A stretch of 64,000 nucleotides of DNA. Source: Hydractinia symbiolongicarpus (taxonomy: Eukaryota; Cnidaria; Hydrozoa; Anthoathecata; Hydractiniidae). Both the position numbers and the translations under genes were made by a program. Below, piece by piece: positions 38,431 to 50,700 of this stretch (positions are counted from its first letter, which is position 1; each line of letters starts with the position of its first letter). The notes beneath the pieces are model-generated. The model saw only the letters and a program-made list of their open reading frames with translations, did not search any database and was not told where the DNA came from. The stretch spans positions 9,238,001 to 9,302,000 of the forward strand of contig NC_079881.1 in assembly GCF_029227915.1 (NCBI RefSeq), in the 5' to 3' direction.

Positions 38431-38890
38431 GTCAATGATTTTTCCCCGCGTGGGTAAATAGGGACCAGATAGGACCAATTTGGGTAATTTTTCCAAACCT
38501 GGGTCCCTGAATCCGTTTCGGAATGGACGGGTTGATAACGTCATCAAAAATCAATTAAACCCCCATATTTCCGTAACCGTTTGTCAAAAGTACATGATCC
38601 TATACATTTTCTTGATCAGCGTTTAAAGACCTATACGTTGAAGCCAACAGGTATACAAATTTCTAAAAATTAATTTTGTTTGTTTTCGCGGGTCTTTGCT
38701 GACGTCAGCATATTTTTTAAACCCTTATATATCATTAACCGTTCATCAAAATCACATGATCACATACATTCTCTTCATGAGCGTGTTGAGCTCTACACAA
38801 TAGAGACAACGGATAAAATGAATTTCGTCAATTTGTTTTTTCATATGCACTGCTGACATCAGCAAAAGGTCTAAAATAACTAATTTTTAC
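38430..38890. repeat. Two diverged units of about 175 bp containing GACGT(C/T)A
   Basis: The unit starting near 38538 (GACGTCATCAAAAATCAATT ... CCGTTTGTCAAAAGTACATG) is repeated near 38701 (GACGTCAGCATATTTTTTAA ... CCGTTCATCAAAATCACATG). Each is followed by a GATC.TATACATT-like phrase and GAGCGT/CAGCGT. A partial third unit begins near 38866. Upstream lies a GGGTAAATAGGGACCAGATA phrase that seems part of the same dispersed family. Confidence 0.6.
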
Positions 38891-39986
38891 ATTGTCCCTC
38901 CTGCCTAAGTGGATTTCTCCACAGGCCTTATCGACTAGTTTATTATATTGAAAATCACTTTCCCATTTCCCCATAAAAAATGAATTCACTCACTGGATAT
39001 TTTCTAGCAGCGTTCATGTCAACTTAGCAGTTTAGTTCAATATTGGTTCTTTATCTTTATAACTAAGAAAAAGTAATTCCTATGAATAAGGATAGACAAT
39101 AAGGCACCAAACATCAAACATGGCTAACCTTTATATATAAAATAGCAGTTGTCACAAAATATATACATAATAAAAAAATAAAAATGATGTTAAAAAACAT
39201 TAAATAAATTAGGCAATACAAGAGTTCACAGTTTTAACTAACTATTGTTTAAATAAATCTTTCTTTTGTTACAATGATCTTTTTTGAGAATTGAAAAATG
39301 GAAGTAAACTGTTATGAATTAAGAAAAGTTACAAATCATTCACATATGTTTTAAGTAGAGTTACTGGCAATAACTTACTAAATTTTCATGCCTTAAAACC
39401 ATTTTTTTTAGAAAATACAAAATATTCATAATGCCCATGGTCTTATTAAATTCACTCTGTTTACTTCCTTTTTTAATACAGAAAATAAGTGAACAACTTA
39501 AACTGTGAAAAGGTCAATAAAAGAGAATATAGCACATTGAAATTTTATGCGGGATAGAACTTTACACTAGAGGTTTTGGATATGTAATAGTTATAAACCA
39601 GAAATACGTGTTGACTTTTGCAATTTGATTTATATATATATGTAACATTATATTTTTTAATAAACTTATGAAGAGATTATGCATAATACGTTATTTCAAA
39701 CAACACAATTTTAGCTATTTGGTCAACTTTTAATGGGAGATCAAGTGCTTAAAGTACAGGTAAACCTAGAGTACAAGTCGGAACCCTTGTGTATTTTGTG
39801 TTGGACAACAATTTTTTTTGCTGGTTCAGTGAAAAACGATCTACAAAATTATGTTATTTTGTAGTTCTTCTAATTTCATTTTTTGAAAAATACTGTATTT
39901 ATATACCTTACGCAATTAAGAATCTTAAAAATGTGCAAATACACACAGAATTTCATAATTGCATATGACGTATGAATACAGGAAAA
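38891..39986. other. No supported gene
   Basis: Very AT-rich intergenic sequence without exons or ordered repeats that I can see. Confidence 0.4.
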
Positions 39987-40345
39987 TTAAAACTTGGGAT
40001 CAGTGAAAGATATATATATGTCCAAAATATGAAAAAGATAATCGTTTTTTAAGTTGAGTAGAAAATGTTTAAGCATTTTCGCATTGTCCCAATCATAACC
40101 AGCATTACAAGAACTAGAGTGAAATGAATCTCCTGATGCGCTCCACTTTTCTTTAATGTTGGTGTCTTTGTGTTGTTCAAAGCGGGTAGCGATTCCCAAC
40201 TTCGTCTCCCCAAAATATTTTTTGCCGCATTTGCATGGGATAATGTATACGCCGGGTTGACTTAGTGGTGGTAGTTGGCATTTGTTTTTCGATGTCAATA
40301 TTGTCTGAATTTTAGCAGAGCTTTTAAAGACAGTTTTATATCATT
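39987..40345 (-). pseudogene. GIY-YIG endonuclease remnant of a retroelement
   Basis: A minus-strand frame reads TSKNKCQLPPLS then PGVYIIPCKCGKKYFGET, followed by an R..EH pair (TRFEQHK) and a His-rich stretch. This is the GIY-YIG nuclease fold with the GVY and YFGET (YIG) motifs, the R and the E/H region, in the form found at the C-terminus of Penelope-like and related retroelements, where a C-x-C precedes the YIG strand. The frame continues upstream to about 40345 (TVFKSSAKIQTILTSKNK). No reverse transcriptase is visible nearby, so only the 3' end was left. Confidence 0.75.
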
Positions 40346-41740
40346 TAAAGAGTACATTACATATATAATATATAATTGCATCTACCACCGTATCCAGTAG
40401 CGCATATATACTCTCTATGGCAAATCAGCTGTTCATTTGTTCTTAAAGAAATATTAAAGAATATGCAAATAATAAAAAAAATTATAGACATTATCTTGTG
40501 TTCTTATGGTATCATTATATTATTGCCCTCCAAAAACCAAAGAATGGGTGCATAAAAATCCCTGTTTTATGAGCCATAAACAAATCAAACCATTGCATTT
40601 TTCATATAACTCTTCCGTGTATCAGCCAAGTAATAAAAAATAAATATAAAGATGTTTTTTGCATTCAAAAGCTTCTGTGTTTTAACATGATTTTTCACAC
40701 ACTGATGTCAACAAAAGTTATGACATTTTTACAGATAAAGAACGTCATTAATGTATATATAAAAAATATTGTATAATGCCTTTAAACAAACGACTTCACT
40801 GTGCAAGGTACAAATGGTATTCAAAGACCAGCTATGATGTATATAAGTTGTAATATAGAAATTCACAGCTTAATATATATAAATAAAGTTACAAATGTCC
40901 AGAAACAAATGTGTTCAATACCAGAAATGTTGATGCAGACAAACTTATGAAGTTGTCACAAGCAATAAAAGAACTATATAAATTAACACTTTTATATAAA
41001 AAGAATGAAAAGATAATAAATATTTAATATCCATGATTTGAAAAGCATTTATGCCTACCATAATTGTTTGGCTAGGAATGAAATGTCTTGTGTTGTACAT
41101 TTATGAAGCTATGCTATCTTATTTATATAAAAACATGAAATATTGCACATTGTTCCAGTATGCTAGCTAGACACTTCACAGAGAAGTGAACACAACACAA
41201 TATTTTCACAAATTAGTTTGGTGTTTTTGGAATAAATATTTGTATATTATATTTTTTCACGACGATAAAGTAAATGTGGTACAGGAACGACATTGTATTT
41301 CGGGTAAATGAATTAAAAGAAAAAAAAAATTATATTGTATCCAATATGTCCATATTTTAGTCAAAAAAAACTAGCTCTTATAGAATGCTATACAGCAGAT
41401 ACTTTTTCCAAGGTTACTTTTAACACACTCGATACATTTTTGGGAGGTCACATAACTCACATACTTTGTGCAGGAGACGCCGGTTCAATTTTGTAATGCG
41501 GCTATTATATATGCTGGTTATTGAAAGTTACCATAGCTCCCCCCCCATCCAGATGAACCTCCAAGGGAATGTGGATCATGGCTAATTACCCTAGTTACAT
41601 GTAACAAACTTTCAGACAAGTCATAAAAGCAGTAACATTTTTTAAACTTTTTTAACCCTAAGACTGATAAAGGCTTGGCGCCGCAATATATATGACCAGT
41701 CAGCCAAGGGAAATTGAACACTGCTCTGGTCTTCTGATGA
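40346..41740. other. No supported gene
   Basis: AT-rich intergenic sequence with no supported exon. Confidence 0.4.
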
Positions 41741-41749
41741 TTTTAAACA

Positions 41750-42000
41750 CTACAATTAGCTACAAGAACCTAGCTAGATAGCTTCTACAACTAACGAGCT
41801 AGCTATAGCTTTTGTAACTGGGTAAGTTAGCTAGCTATTTCACCTATTCCACAACGTTTTTTAATAATAGTAAAACAAACATAAAATACTTTCATTGAGA
41901 TAGCTAGCTAGCTAGCTATCTACACGAGTGTTGCTGCCAGCTAAATGAAAACTGGCGATATAAACCAAAGCAAAACACAGTTAGCTAGCCAGCATAAACT
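41750..42000. repeat. AGCT-rich simple repeat region
   Basis: Repeated AGCTAGCTAGC and TAGCTAGCTA stretches, best at 41761-41840 and 41902-41920. Confidence 0.6.
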
Positions 42001-42099
42001 TTGAACAACTTATTGTAGAGAGAGTTTTGTTTACAATACAGTACAGGCCTCAAACTTAACCAAAAAGATTTGCTAAACTACTGCCATCTTGAAATTATG

Positions 42100-42245
42100 C
42101 ACGGTAACAAAACAGCCGGAATGGTAGCAAAACCGCCCGATCTCCCGTAACAAAACAACCCGATGTGACAAAACAGCCCTATTTATGTAGCAATCCCGCC
42201 CGGATGTAACAAATCAGCCCTGCCGACATGTAACAAAACAGTCCA
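42100..42245. repeat. Degenerate GTAACAAAACAGCCC tandem repeat
   Basis: Seven or so units of about 17-25 bases such as GGTAACAAAACAGCC, GTAACAAAACAACCCGATG and GTAACAAAACAGTCC. One unit carries GTAGCAATCCCGCCCGG, the reverse complement form of the core of the 29.5-30.7 kb satellite. Confidence 0.75.
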
Positions 42246-42253
42246 TGAATATA

Positions 42254-42254
<1 letters not shown>

Positions 42255-42332
<78 letters not shown>
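42255..42332. repeat. (TTA)n microsatellite
   Basis: About 26 uninterrupted TTA units. Immediately to the right is GGATGTTCCTATTTGAAAAC and then AGGATAGCCTGACATCC. This adjacency is seen in mirror image at 61.4 kb. Confidence 0.95.
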
Positions 42333-43924
42333 GGATGTTCCTATTTGAAAACAGGATAGCCTGACATCCTATGTATAACGACAACCGGCATGCGTTGGAT
42401 CAATTATATTATTGTTGTTGCGCGAAATTTGTATTATTGGGATTAGATCCAAAAAAAAAAATATATTTTTTTATTCCACAAAATATTGATTTCCTTTAAC
42501 TTAAAAATAGTGATAATAATTGATTCAATAATTATTATTGGTAATACGTTGATTCAATTATTATTTCTAACCGTGGAAACAAATTGCCGTTTGACGATAT
42601 CGGATAGCCTGCCATCTCTAAATTTTTTCACATATGGCAAGATAAAATGTTTACTGTATTGGGTATCAGCAGTTTTGCGCCGGAATCGTGGAAAAGTTCT
42701 TCGCAAGTCAATAGACAGGGAAAGTCTTTGTTAGCCCCTTGATTATTGTTTTCTTGCGCTATAGGTCATAACTTGTAATATGAAACCTATGTTTTTATAA
42801 AATTACCGATCAATTTTATTTTGTGTATTTTTTAATGCAACGATGCGGTTCCTTTTTATTAGGACACCCCTGTGTAAAAACCCGCATGAATTTGCCCTTC
42901 ACATATATATCCCTGCATTTTATGCTTGCTTGTCCGCCTGTCATCGTGAACAAAGAAATTACTGATCGGATAGTCTAAAATAACGCAGTGGTGCAACCGT
43001 TTCTAACACAGATAGACAACGTATATTATTGTTATAGAGAGGATTTCGGTTTGGCGATTAATGATTTTCCATTTTACTAAGACCCAGTATAAACGACTTA
43101 TTTTCAAGTTAAGGAGAGAAAATGTTCCCAAGTACTACAGGAACGAGAAACCGTTCGGAATATGCTGTTCAATTATGAAAACTTCAATTGACACGATACT
43201 TATCCTATTTGGTATGGCAAGTCGCTGCGCCGGAATTATTTAAATCAGTAAAATGCTCGGATTAAGTGAAGTCGACTTAAAGTCTAGACCTTCTCTTGCA
43301 ACATGATAATGCAAATATGTTGAAGAACACAAAATAAGCAATTTAAAAACAGTACAACAAATTAAAAACATAATGTGTTTAAAAGTACACGTTTTTAATG
43401 AGAAACCAAGCACATTTTACTACTACATCTTATTCACTACCCTTATTAAAGCTTCCTTCGGAAGAAACCACTTAAGAATTGTTTGCACTAACATCATGAA
43501 ATAATTAAGTAAGTACTAGACTTTTTGCTTGATTTCTTATAAAAAAATAAGTAGCAAATCAAATATGTTACGTAATAAATGAACAAGGTGAAATATTACA
43601 ACAAAAGTAATCTTAACAATCGTAACAAAAGACTTTACGAACAAAACAACTAAACGATCAAATGTTTTTACTTCTGTTTCATCTTAATTGTGTTCTAAAT
43701 AAAAAGATAATATATAAAAATCATAACTGTTTTATGTTTTGTTAAACCTGTTCATGCCGGAGCTAAGGGGAAAGGGGGCGGAGTGGGGGCAAGATACTCT
43801 AACTACATAAAATGGCACCTAAGCTGCGCACGAAAATTCAACTACATACCCGAATAATACTAAGGAAGATAACACGCCCTAACACAGTGATTATCTGAAT
43901 ATAATCTCTATCATAATTAATACC
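42333..43924. other. Repeat fragments with the GGATAGCCTG(A/C)CATC core; no gene
   Basis: The core occurs at 42355-42370 and as CGGATAGCCTGCCATCTC near 42600. The remainder to 43924 is AT-rich without supported exons. The frames at 42486-42734 and 43061-43243 lie partly in this repeat and have no homology that I recognise. Confidence 0.4.
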
Positions 43925-44025
43925 CGTATACGTCTGTTTGTCACGTAAAATGATATGACGAATTGCGGTAAATAAAGGGCATGCGAACCCGTGGATTATT
44001 CCACGGGCCACCGATTAGTATTTTC
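43925..44025 (-). repeat. Single unit of the CCGTGG..CCACGG dispersed repeat family
   Basis: Read on the minus strand: CGGTGGCCCGTGGAATAATC, CACGGGTTCG, CCTTTATTTACCGCAATTCG, GTGACAAACAGACGTATACG. This follows the same order as the plus-strand unit at 54115-54240. Confidence 0.65.
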
Positions 44026-44254
44026 TAAATAACAATGGATCTTTAAAAACATACATCTTAACAAAATATGTAGACTGACTCCGGCATGCATAGGGTAAAA
44101 ATACACTGCTGCCTGAGGAGGAGAGGATGAAATTACGTTTTGGAGTAGAAAAAACCTGTACGAACATACTTTGGAGAACAAAAAAAATCATTTTGCTGGT
44201 CACAGCAGTGACGTAATTATTAGTTACATTTTTAGCGGAGGAGATTAGCATAAA

Positions 44255-46974
44255 CTATGGACTTCTTAGCTTTGCTGGATGTGAGCAAGCTGTTACTGTT
44301 TGTAGTTGCTAGAATTACATTTTCTTATCGATAATCGACATTCGTTGTTGGAATTTTATTTCACAGTTTTCACAAAAAGGTGAAGAGCTAAATTATATTA
44401 AAAGTGAAGGAGTTTTAGAACGATGTTAAAATAGCGAAAGGTATAACTAAAAATTGAAATTTTAGGGATATTCCTTTGAATCAATAAGATTGACGCAGTA
44501 TCTGCTAAATTTGATAAACTAATACTTAGCATTATCAAAAACAAACTATAAGCATAAATAAACTATAAAGCTATATGTATTACGAAACTCACCTTTTTTT
44601 CTTTGTAGATTTTTCTCTCGTAATTTATTCGAGTGCGCAACTGAACGAAGGTGTACTTCTCGAACAACCCACATGATTCTAGATGAGTCCTCACTCTGTT
44701 TTCATCTAAGCTTCCACCTTTAATTAGTTCTTTTCCATGCATTAAAATTAATTTTAAATCATGTTTCGGAAACAGTGATTTTCGCTTCATGACACACGGT
44801 GGTGTTTTTTTCGGTGATATATGACGCAACTTGTCATAAACCTGTCTAGGTGACGCAGTTAGAGTTGGTACAGCTGCGCATTTTTGTTTTACCTCCGAGA
44901 AACTCACATCATTATTGACAGGAAACACCTCTTTCAGCTCTTTAATCTCTTGTTCTGACCACACTTTTCTTTTGCTTTCTTGTCTAGCTGCTTCGTTTGA
45001 CTTGTCAGCTTGAAAAAGTTCTTTAACTGCTGTTGACCCAACCAAAGAAGACTTCTCCATATTTCTTAGGAAATAGTGTTCCTTTGCTGTCCTCATGCTG
45101 TGTGTCATCAACGTGGCGGCATCTTTTAAATTACAGCTTTCCGATTCTCTTAATGCTGTGCTAACAGACTTCCGAATTATATTTGCTGAAAGATTTTTTG
45201 GAGGACATTTATCATTAAAATTACCAACTCTGTCCCACTGAAGATGAAGACGTTTACTAATGTCCCCAGGTGACACTTTCTTTCCTGACCAACTTAAAAA
45301 TACATACTCGCATTTTGGTAAAGTTTGTGGTCTGGCAAATTTCACGTATGTTGTCAAGAAATCAAATTCTTCTTCATTAAGGATAATTTTAGCTGGGCCA
45401 TAGGTGTCAACTGTTTTATGGTCCCAAACATTCATTACAAATTTTCCGTCAAGCTTCGCTGCCCTATCATATTCATTCATTGTGAGGTTGGCCGTCACAC
45501 CAGATCTCTGTGCAATTGATAAATGAATCACAGCATATAAATAATCTCTTACGGCGCAATACTCCGTCTGAGTTAGATTATATCCTATGTCTTCCTTTAA
45601 AAGTTTTAGTATGGCTTCACCCTTTTTTGCTCCCTTGTTACTGTTAAGGTATCTTCCTACTTGCTCCTGATCAATGAGCATTTCTCGATCGTCTGTCATC
45701 CGCTTAAATTTTACCAATTTCTCTTGCACTTTAAAATTTTTTCTCCACTGCCGCAATTTTGAAATAAACGTTGTAATGTCTTGATGACTGCTGTTCATTA
45801 CTTCTTTTTCCTCAGCGATCAAAAATTCGCAAAAGTCTATTAGACTATATAAATACTTTTTGATACTGGTTGGTTTTTTTTCCGTTTCTTGACAGTGCTT
45901 TGTAATGTATTTATCCCGAAAATCATTACCTCCATTTCTGAAAACAACGCTTAGGTCATCCTTTACTTCCATAACACGAAATATACGTCGTAATTCACTC
46001 GCAGTCAGGTAAACTGCCCTACGTTTTCTCTGTCTATCAGGGCCGATCATATAACATATGAAGTCTGTAACCAAAGTTTCCACATTACTAGCAAGGTTAT
46101 ATATTACAGATTCGTTCTCTTCATCGACAGGCTCAAATTCACTTTCCTCACTTTCACTTTCCTCACCAAAAGAACTAGATTCGTTTCTGGTGTTGCATGC
46201 AGTGTTTTCAACAACCATTTTTGGTCTTAGTCGTAGATTATGAAATTCGCACGCATTGCCTTGGCGATCATTATTCACTGGAATCTGAACAGATTGCACG
46301 AAACTTTCCTCCACGTCATTTTCGTTCGCCTTTTGTTGTAACCGTTTAATAGGTGTAGTTGAAGTTGATACAGTGCTTTCCAATGTTCTATTTAAAAATA
46401 CTTTCGAGACAGCCTTTCTTGGAGATTCGGAAACATTGCCTTGTATAAAAGGGGCGTCCACCTTGGGTGCTTGTTTCAGCAAATGATAATATAAAGGACC
46501 TTTTGGGATATTGTGTTGTTTCATGAGGTGATCAGGTAGGTTTGTCCTCACCATCATGCAATTTTTAACAGGACACATTCTCTTGCGATGATAGTTTGGA
46601 GTTTTTTTATCAATTTTACTTAACTTTTCGTTGCCTGTTTTTGGTGTGCTACTAAAAAACTGACTGGAGGCTGCTGCAGCACTTTCCCAGCTCCACTTAT
46701 GCTTTTGCCTTAAATGTCTTGTGATGTAAGTCTGTTCAACATCACACACAGGGCATTTAAACTTTCGATTGGTCCTTTTCTTCACTACCTGTTTCATTTT
46801 GTTCTCTTTTTTTTCTTCTTTTGACCCAAGCAGCAGGTCAATATTGTCATGAGTATAAGATTTACTTGAATCGTCATAAACCTTGGTATTACAAAAAACC
46901 GATTTGAGAATTCTTCTTAGTGGTATCTTCATTAGAGTTTCCAGCCTGCAATTTTCCTTTCTTTGAATCAGTAA
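44255..46974 (-). CDS. C2H2 fingers + tyrosine recombinase domain + SANT-like segment
   Basis: One long minus-strand open frame (to an ATG at 47025) ends in a GTGAGT donor after KEKK (44593). A final in-phase exon at 44308-44255 adds 17 residues. Numbered from that ATG: two C2H2 fingers at 91-109 (CPVCDVEQTYITRHLRQKH) and 151-171 (CPVKNCMMVRTNLPDHLMKQ, then H), an acidic stretch at 288-304, then a tyrosine-recombinase (phage integrase-type) region at about 375-665. Its catalytic set is R507 (AQRSG), K537 (DHKT), R618 (NIIRKS), H642 (THSMRTA) and Y651 (EHYF), spaced as in the family; the usual His of HxxR is Asn615. A SANT/Myb-like segment follows at 688-735 (VWSEQEIKELKEVF). This type of recombinase occurs in Crypton-like transposons and in host genes made from them. 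An acceptor CAG before 46974 is in phase with the SET-DBF4 exon upstream, so it is probably the 3' part of that gene. Alternatively it is a separate gene starting at 47025. Confidence 0.8.
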
Positions 46975-46986
46975 CTGCAAAGTCGA

Positions 46987-47731
46987 CCTAGATAATGATG
47001 ACATTATTATTAAAAGACTTGTCAAGCACCCATACCAACGTCTTTAATAAGCGACTATAGGAAAGGCGCAATCTTCAATAAGCGTCATAATTCTCTGAGT
47101 ACACATTTTTTTCGCTCCTGACCATTATAATTCGATTAGATTGACTTACAAGTGAATTTTGGTTACCGTAATGCTTCGAATATATTGTCCTCTTTCCTCG
47201 AATAGACTTTCTCCTTTTCAGTCATTTTTCAAATAAACGCTCCCTCTACTAGACGCCCCTTCGAACAAGCCCCTCCCTCATAAGGGGGAGTTTATTCGAG
47301 GCGATAGTAAAAGTAAGTATATGAAAAAATCAATAACTGTTATCGTTTTGGTATTTTAATTGAAATGAAATTTTAATGGTTCTATTATAATATAAACACA
47401 TCGGTAAAATAAGGAAATTTCTATAAATAACGCAATCCAGCTGCTGCATCCCGCTTCAATATGGAACCAAAGCGTGTGAGAGAATGGAAAAATGATATTG
47501 AGCAAATTAACGCCCCCTGTTTTAAACGCCCCCCTTGAATAGACGCGCCCAAAAAATGTCAAAAAATTTCATAAAAAAATGCTGACATCAGCACAAATTT
47601 ATTGCTGCTGTTTTGTTTCTTTCATGCATACCAAAGAACGCGGAGGTAGTGACAAGGGAATAGGGTTGAACATGCTTGAAAAAAACACCACTTATAAACA
47701 AAATTATTTTTAGAAAAAAAAATGAGCATAC
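46987..47731 (-). other. Intron between the SET-DBF4 and recombinase parts, with repeat remnant
   Basis: Donor GTATGC at 47731, acceptors CTAG at 46987 and TTTGCAG at 46975. The intron contains AATAAACGCTCCCTCTACTA, GACGCCCC and CGCCCCCCTTGAATAGACGC phrases plus GGGGGAGTTTATTCGAGGCG. These are ends and body of a dispersed element seen only here in the window. Confidence 0.55.
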
Positions 47732-50700
47732 CTTTTCCCTCCATTCTCTGATTTTTGCGTGTAACAAAAACATTTTCTTTTGAGCGGTAACCATTCCCCT
47801 CTGCACATGGTCTTTAAAGGTGTCCCCATCCTTAAACGGGTTATCTTTTGATTCCAGGGACGTTAAAAATTCTTTAAAAAAGGTTTCTGTTTTGATTTTA
47901 CTCCAATGTGTAACAACTGAAAACAGCGTAATTACGGCATCGGGTAAAATAACTTTGATTATATAATCCCTGAGTCCTATTTTGTCACGAAGGCTATCTT
48001 TTACTCGTTCCTGTAGCAGTAAGAATGTTTCTTCTGGTAAGAGCTGAAGAAGTTCTGTCCCGTTCAAATTCCTTTTATTTTCGCCACCCTTTGCGAAAGC
48101 ATTATGGCGCCAGCAATCCCTTCTGCCACTCACGAGATCAGTAACATACTGATCATTTATTATTTCTTTGATTAACTTTTCAGAGAAATTGCTAATAGTC
48201 TCAACTAATACTTCCTCCGGATCTGTTTCAGTACAAGATGCTAGATCGAAATTTTTATTACATATTTCGATCGATTTATCCAATGTTGCAAAATTATTGT
48301 TGTTAGCCACGAATTGCTGATGAATTTTCGACGTTCTATGTTTCTCAAGACTGGTAAATGTTACAGCACACATTTCGCAAAATTTTTTTTTGGTCTCTTC
48401 TTCTTTCCTAAATGTTGAGATTGCTGCGGTTTGGTTCTGTTCTTCGTCAATTAATTGAACAACAAAATTATTGTACACTATTGGTCTAAAACGTTTATCT
48501 TTGTCTTCAATTTTACAAAAAGGTGGTTTCAACTCTTCGACTTTTACGATACTTGGGAGACTTTCGATAATTTTTCGTTTGCCGATCAAGCTTTTTGTAT
48601 TTTTTTTCTCCGGGGTTGGCGGAATTGAGTTATCTTCTGTCTTTTTAAATTCCCCTTTCGCAGACAAAATTTCTCCCAAAACATTGGACGCAGTAGCCGC
48701 TTTTTGTTTTTTTAATTTTTCTTGAACTTCTAAACTGAGCTTCAAAGGCTTCAAATATTTAGAACTTTTCCGCCATGGTAAATACTTTCCTTTATCACCG
48801 TAATCGTATCGAAGCTCTTCGTTTACGTCGATATCTTTACTTGCGACTAAGCATAGGTGTGGCATTTCACCATCATGCTTTATTACCATTCGGCAGTTCG
48901 AAAAACATTGCGGTGAGTCGTTGACGTATCTTGCCATGCAGTTAGATTTTGTTGCATCGACGCAAAGTTTTTTATTTTTGTCAGAGAAATAAAAAAGGTA
49001 TCTGGATGAAATATTTTCTCCGTACTCTTTTGCGAGATCATCTGCTTCCGTCGCACTAACTAAACTTCCTTTGTAGCTGAGTAAAGCATCTCCGTTTTTG
49101 AAGCACTTTGTTGCAAAGACACCATAGCCTGATAAAAAGAATTAGAAAAATTAAACAGCTTCTATACCAGATCAATAGATATAAACTTGCGTATCATAAT
49201 TCCTCTTTTAACGCGTTACATTATGAAAAACATTTTTAACACGACACTATAACCTAATTAGTAGGTATCCAATGAAATAATCTACGAGGTTGCCCGTCCT
49301 TTAATTGTTACGCTATTTCATGAGCCTGTAGCAATTTTTTTCTTGTGGCAATACAGACAGAAAAATGGCTATTAATAATATGAAGTAGTTGTTAGATTTT
49401 AAACGAATTCACAGGTACACCACTGCATAGATTTTTGCCATCATTCATATTTCCAACTTAGGTATTTTATGTTTTTTTGTCCCTACGCCAGGATGAAGTA
49501 TTTGAATTACTCTATTACGAGCCGCACGCAACCATTTCGAGTAAACAGACGACAGCTATTATTACAGAGACTATTCTGTAACGCGTAGAAAAATTCACGT
49601 GGTTGCCCGCCTTAATATAGCACAACTTTTTTCTTGCGGCCAGACACAGACAGATTACAACTATTCTTTATAATAATAGCTCTTATCCGTTTGTTTGTTT
49701 GTTTGTAATGGTTTTGACCACGCACAAAGTCTTGGAACTACAAAAATATATGTAATATACTTTTATCAGCCTTTTCGAGAATTTATTATTTCGCGCACAA
49801 TTTTGTAGATATTTGCTAAAAATATTAAACTTAATCGAGTGCCTGAGGGTGATCCGACACCAGTCGGTTAGGGCGCAATATTTTCCTCGATATCATTCCT
49901 ATTTTTTCGTATGGTGTGGGATTTTCGTGCCATTTTATCTATTGTTTTCGCGGTCAAAACAACGGTACTATTTGGATTAGAGAAGTCATTTTCACTCACT
50001 CAGCATGAATGTTTGAGATAAATATTTCCATCAGTTGCTACCTAGTGACAATTTCTCGTCGATGATGATTAGTTGTTATCGACGAAAGTAACACAGTTGG
50101 GCAGGTTCACGCGTGTCGGTTGCTATTGATTGACATATTAACTCATTCTATTTAAACAAAGGCGGTCGCATATAGTTACTAGTACCGTTTCACACCGTAT
50201 TAGTAACTATATTGATACTTTTATATTGATATTTAGCGCCATAATTGAGCCTTTTATTAGAGCGCGATTAAAAAATTTAAAAATTCATGCAAGTTTTTAA
50301 TAAGATATAGCGTTTATTTGGTGCATTGTTTGCTCGGCTAAAAAATCCCAAAAATTTTTTTAGGGCGAACAAGGACGTTATTCCGCAAAATCCTTAACGT
50401 GAATCCTTGGCGTGAATAAGAGATAAAAAAAATAAGGCTCAATTATAGAACTCCAGCGACGAAAGTCATTGTTATATCAAAACATTCGAAACAGATACAC
50501 GGGTCTTTTAAAGAATGGGCGTGGCATTCCACCGACTGGATGTTTTTAAACTTTTTTGGGTCGGCTACTAATTGTTACTAAGTTAAAGTATGTCCGAAGG
50601 TCATTTCCCCCTCCTTATCCTCTTCCCATCTCCTGCCTGACCTGAATAGTGTTAAAGAAAAAATCAAATATTAAGTACTCACCAATTACTGTGTCAATTT

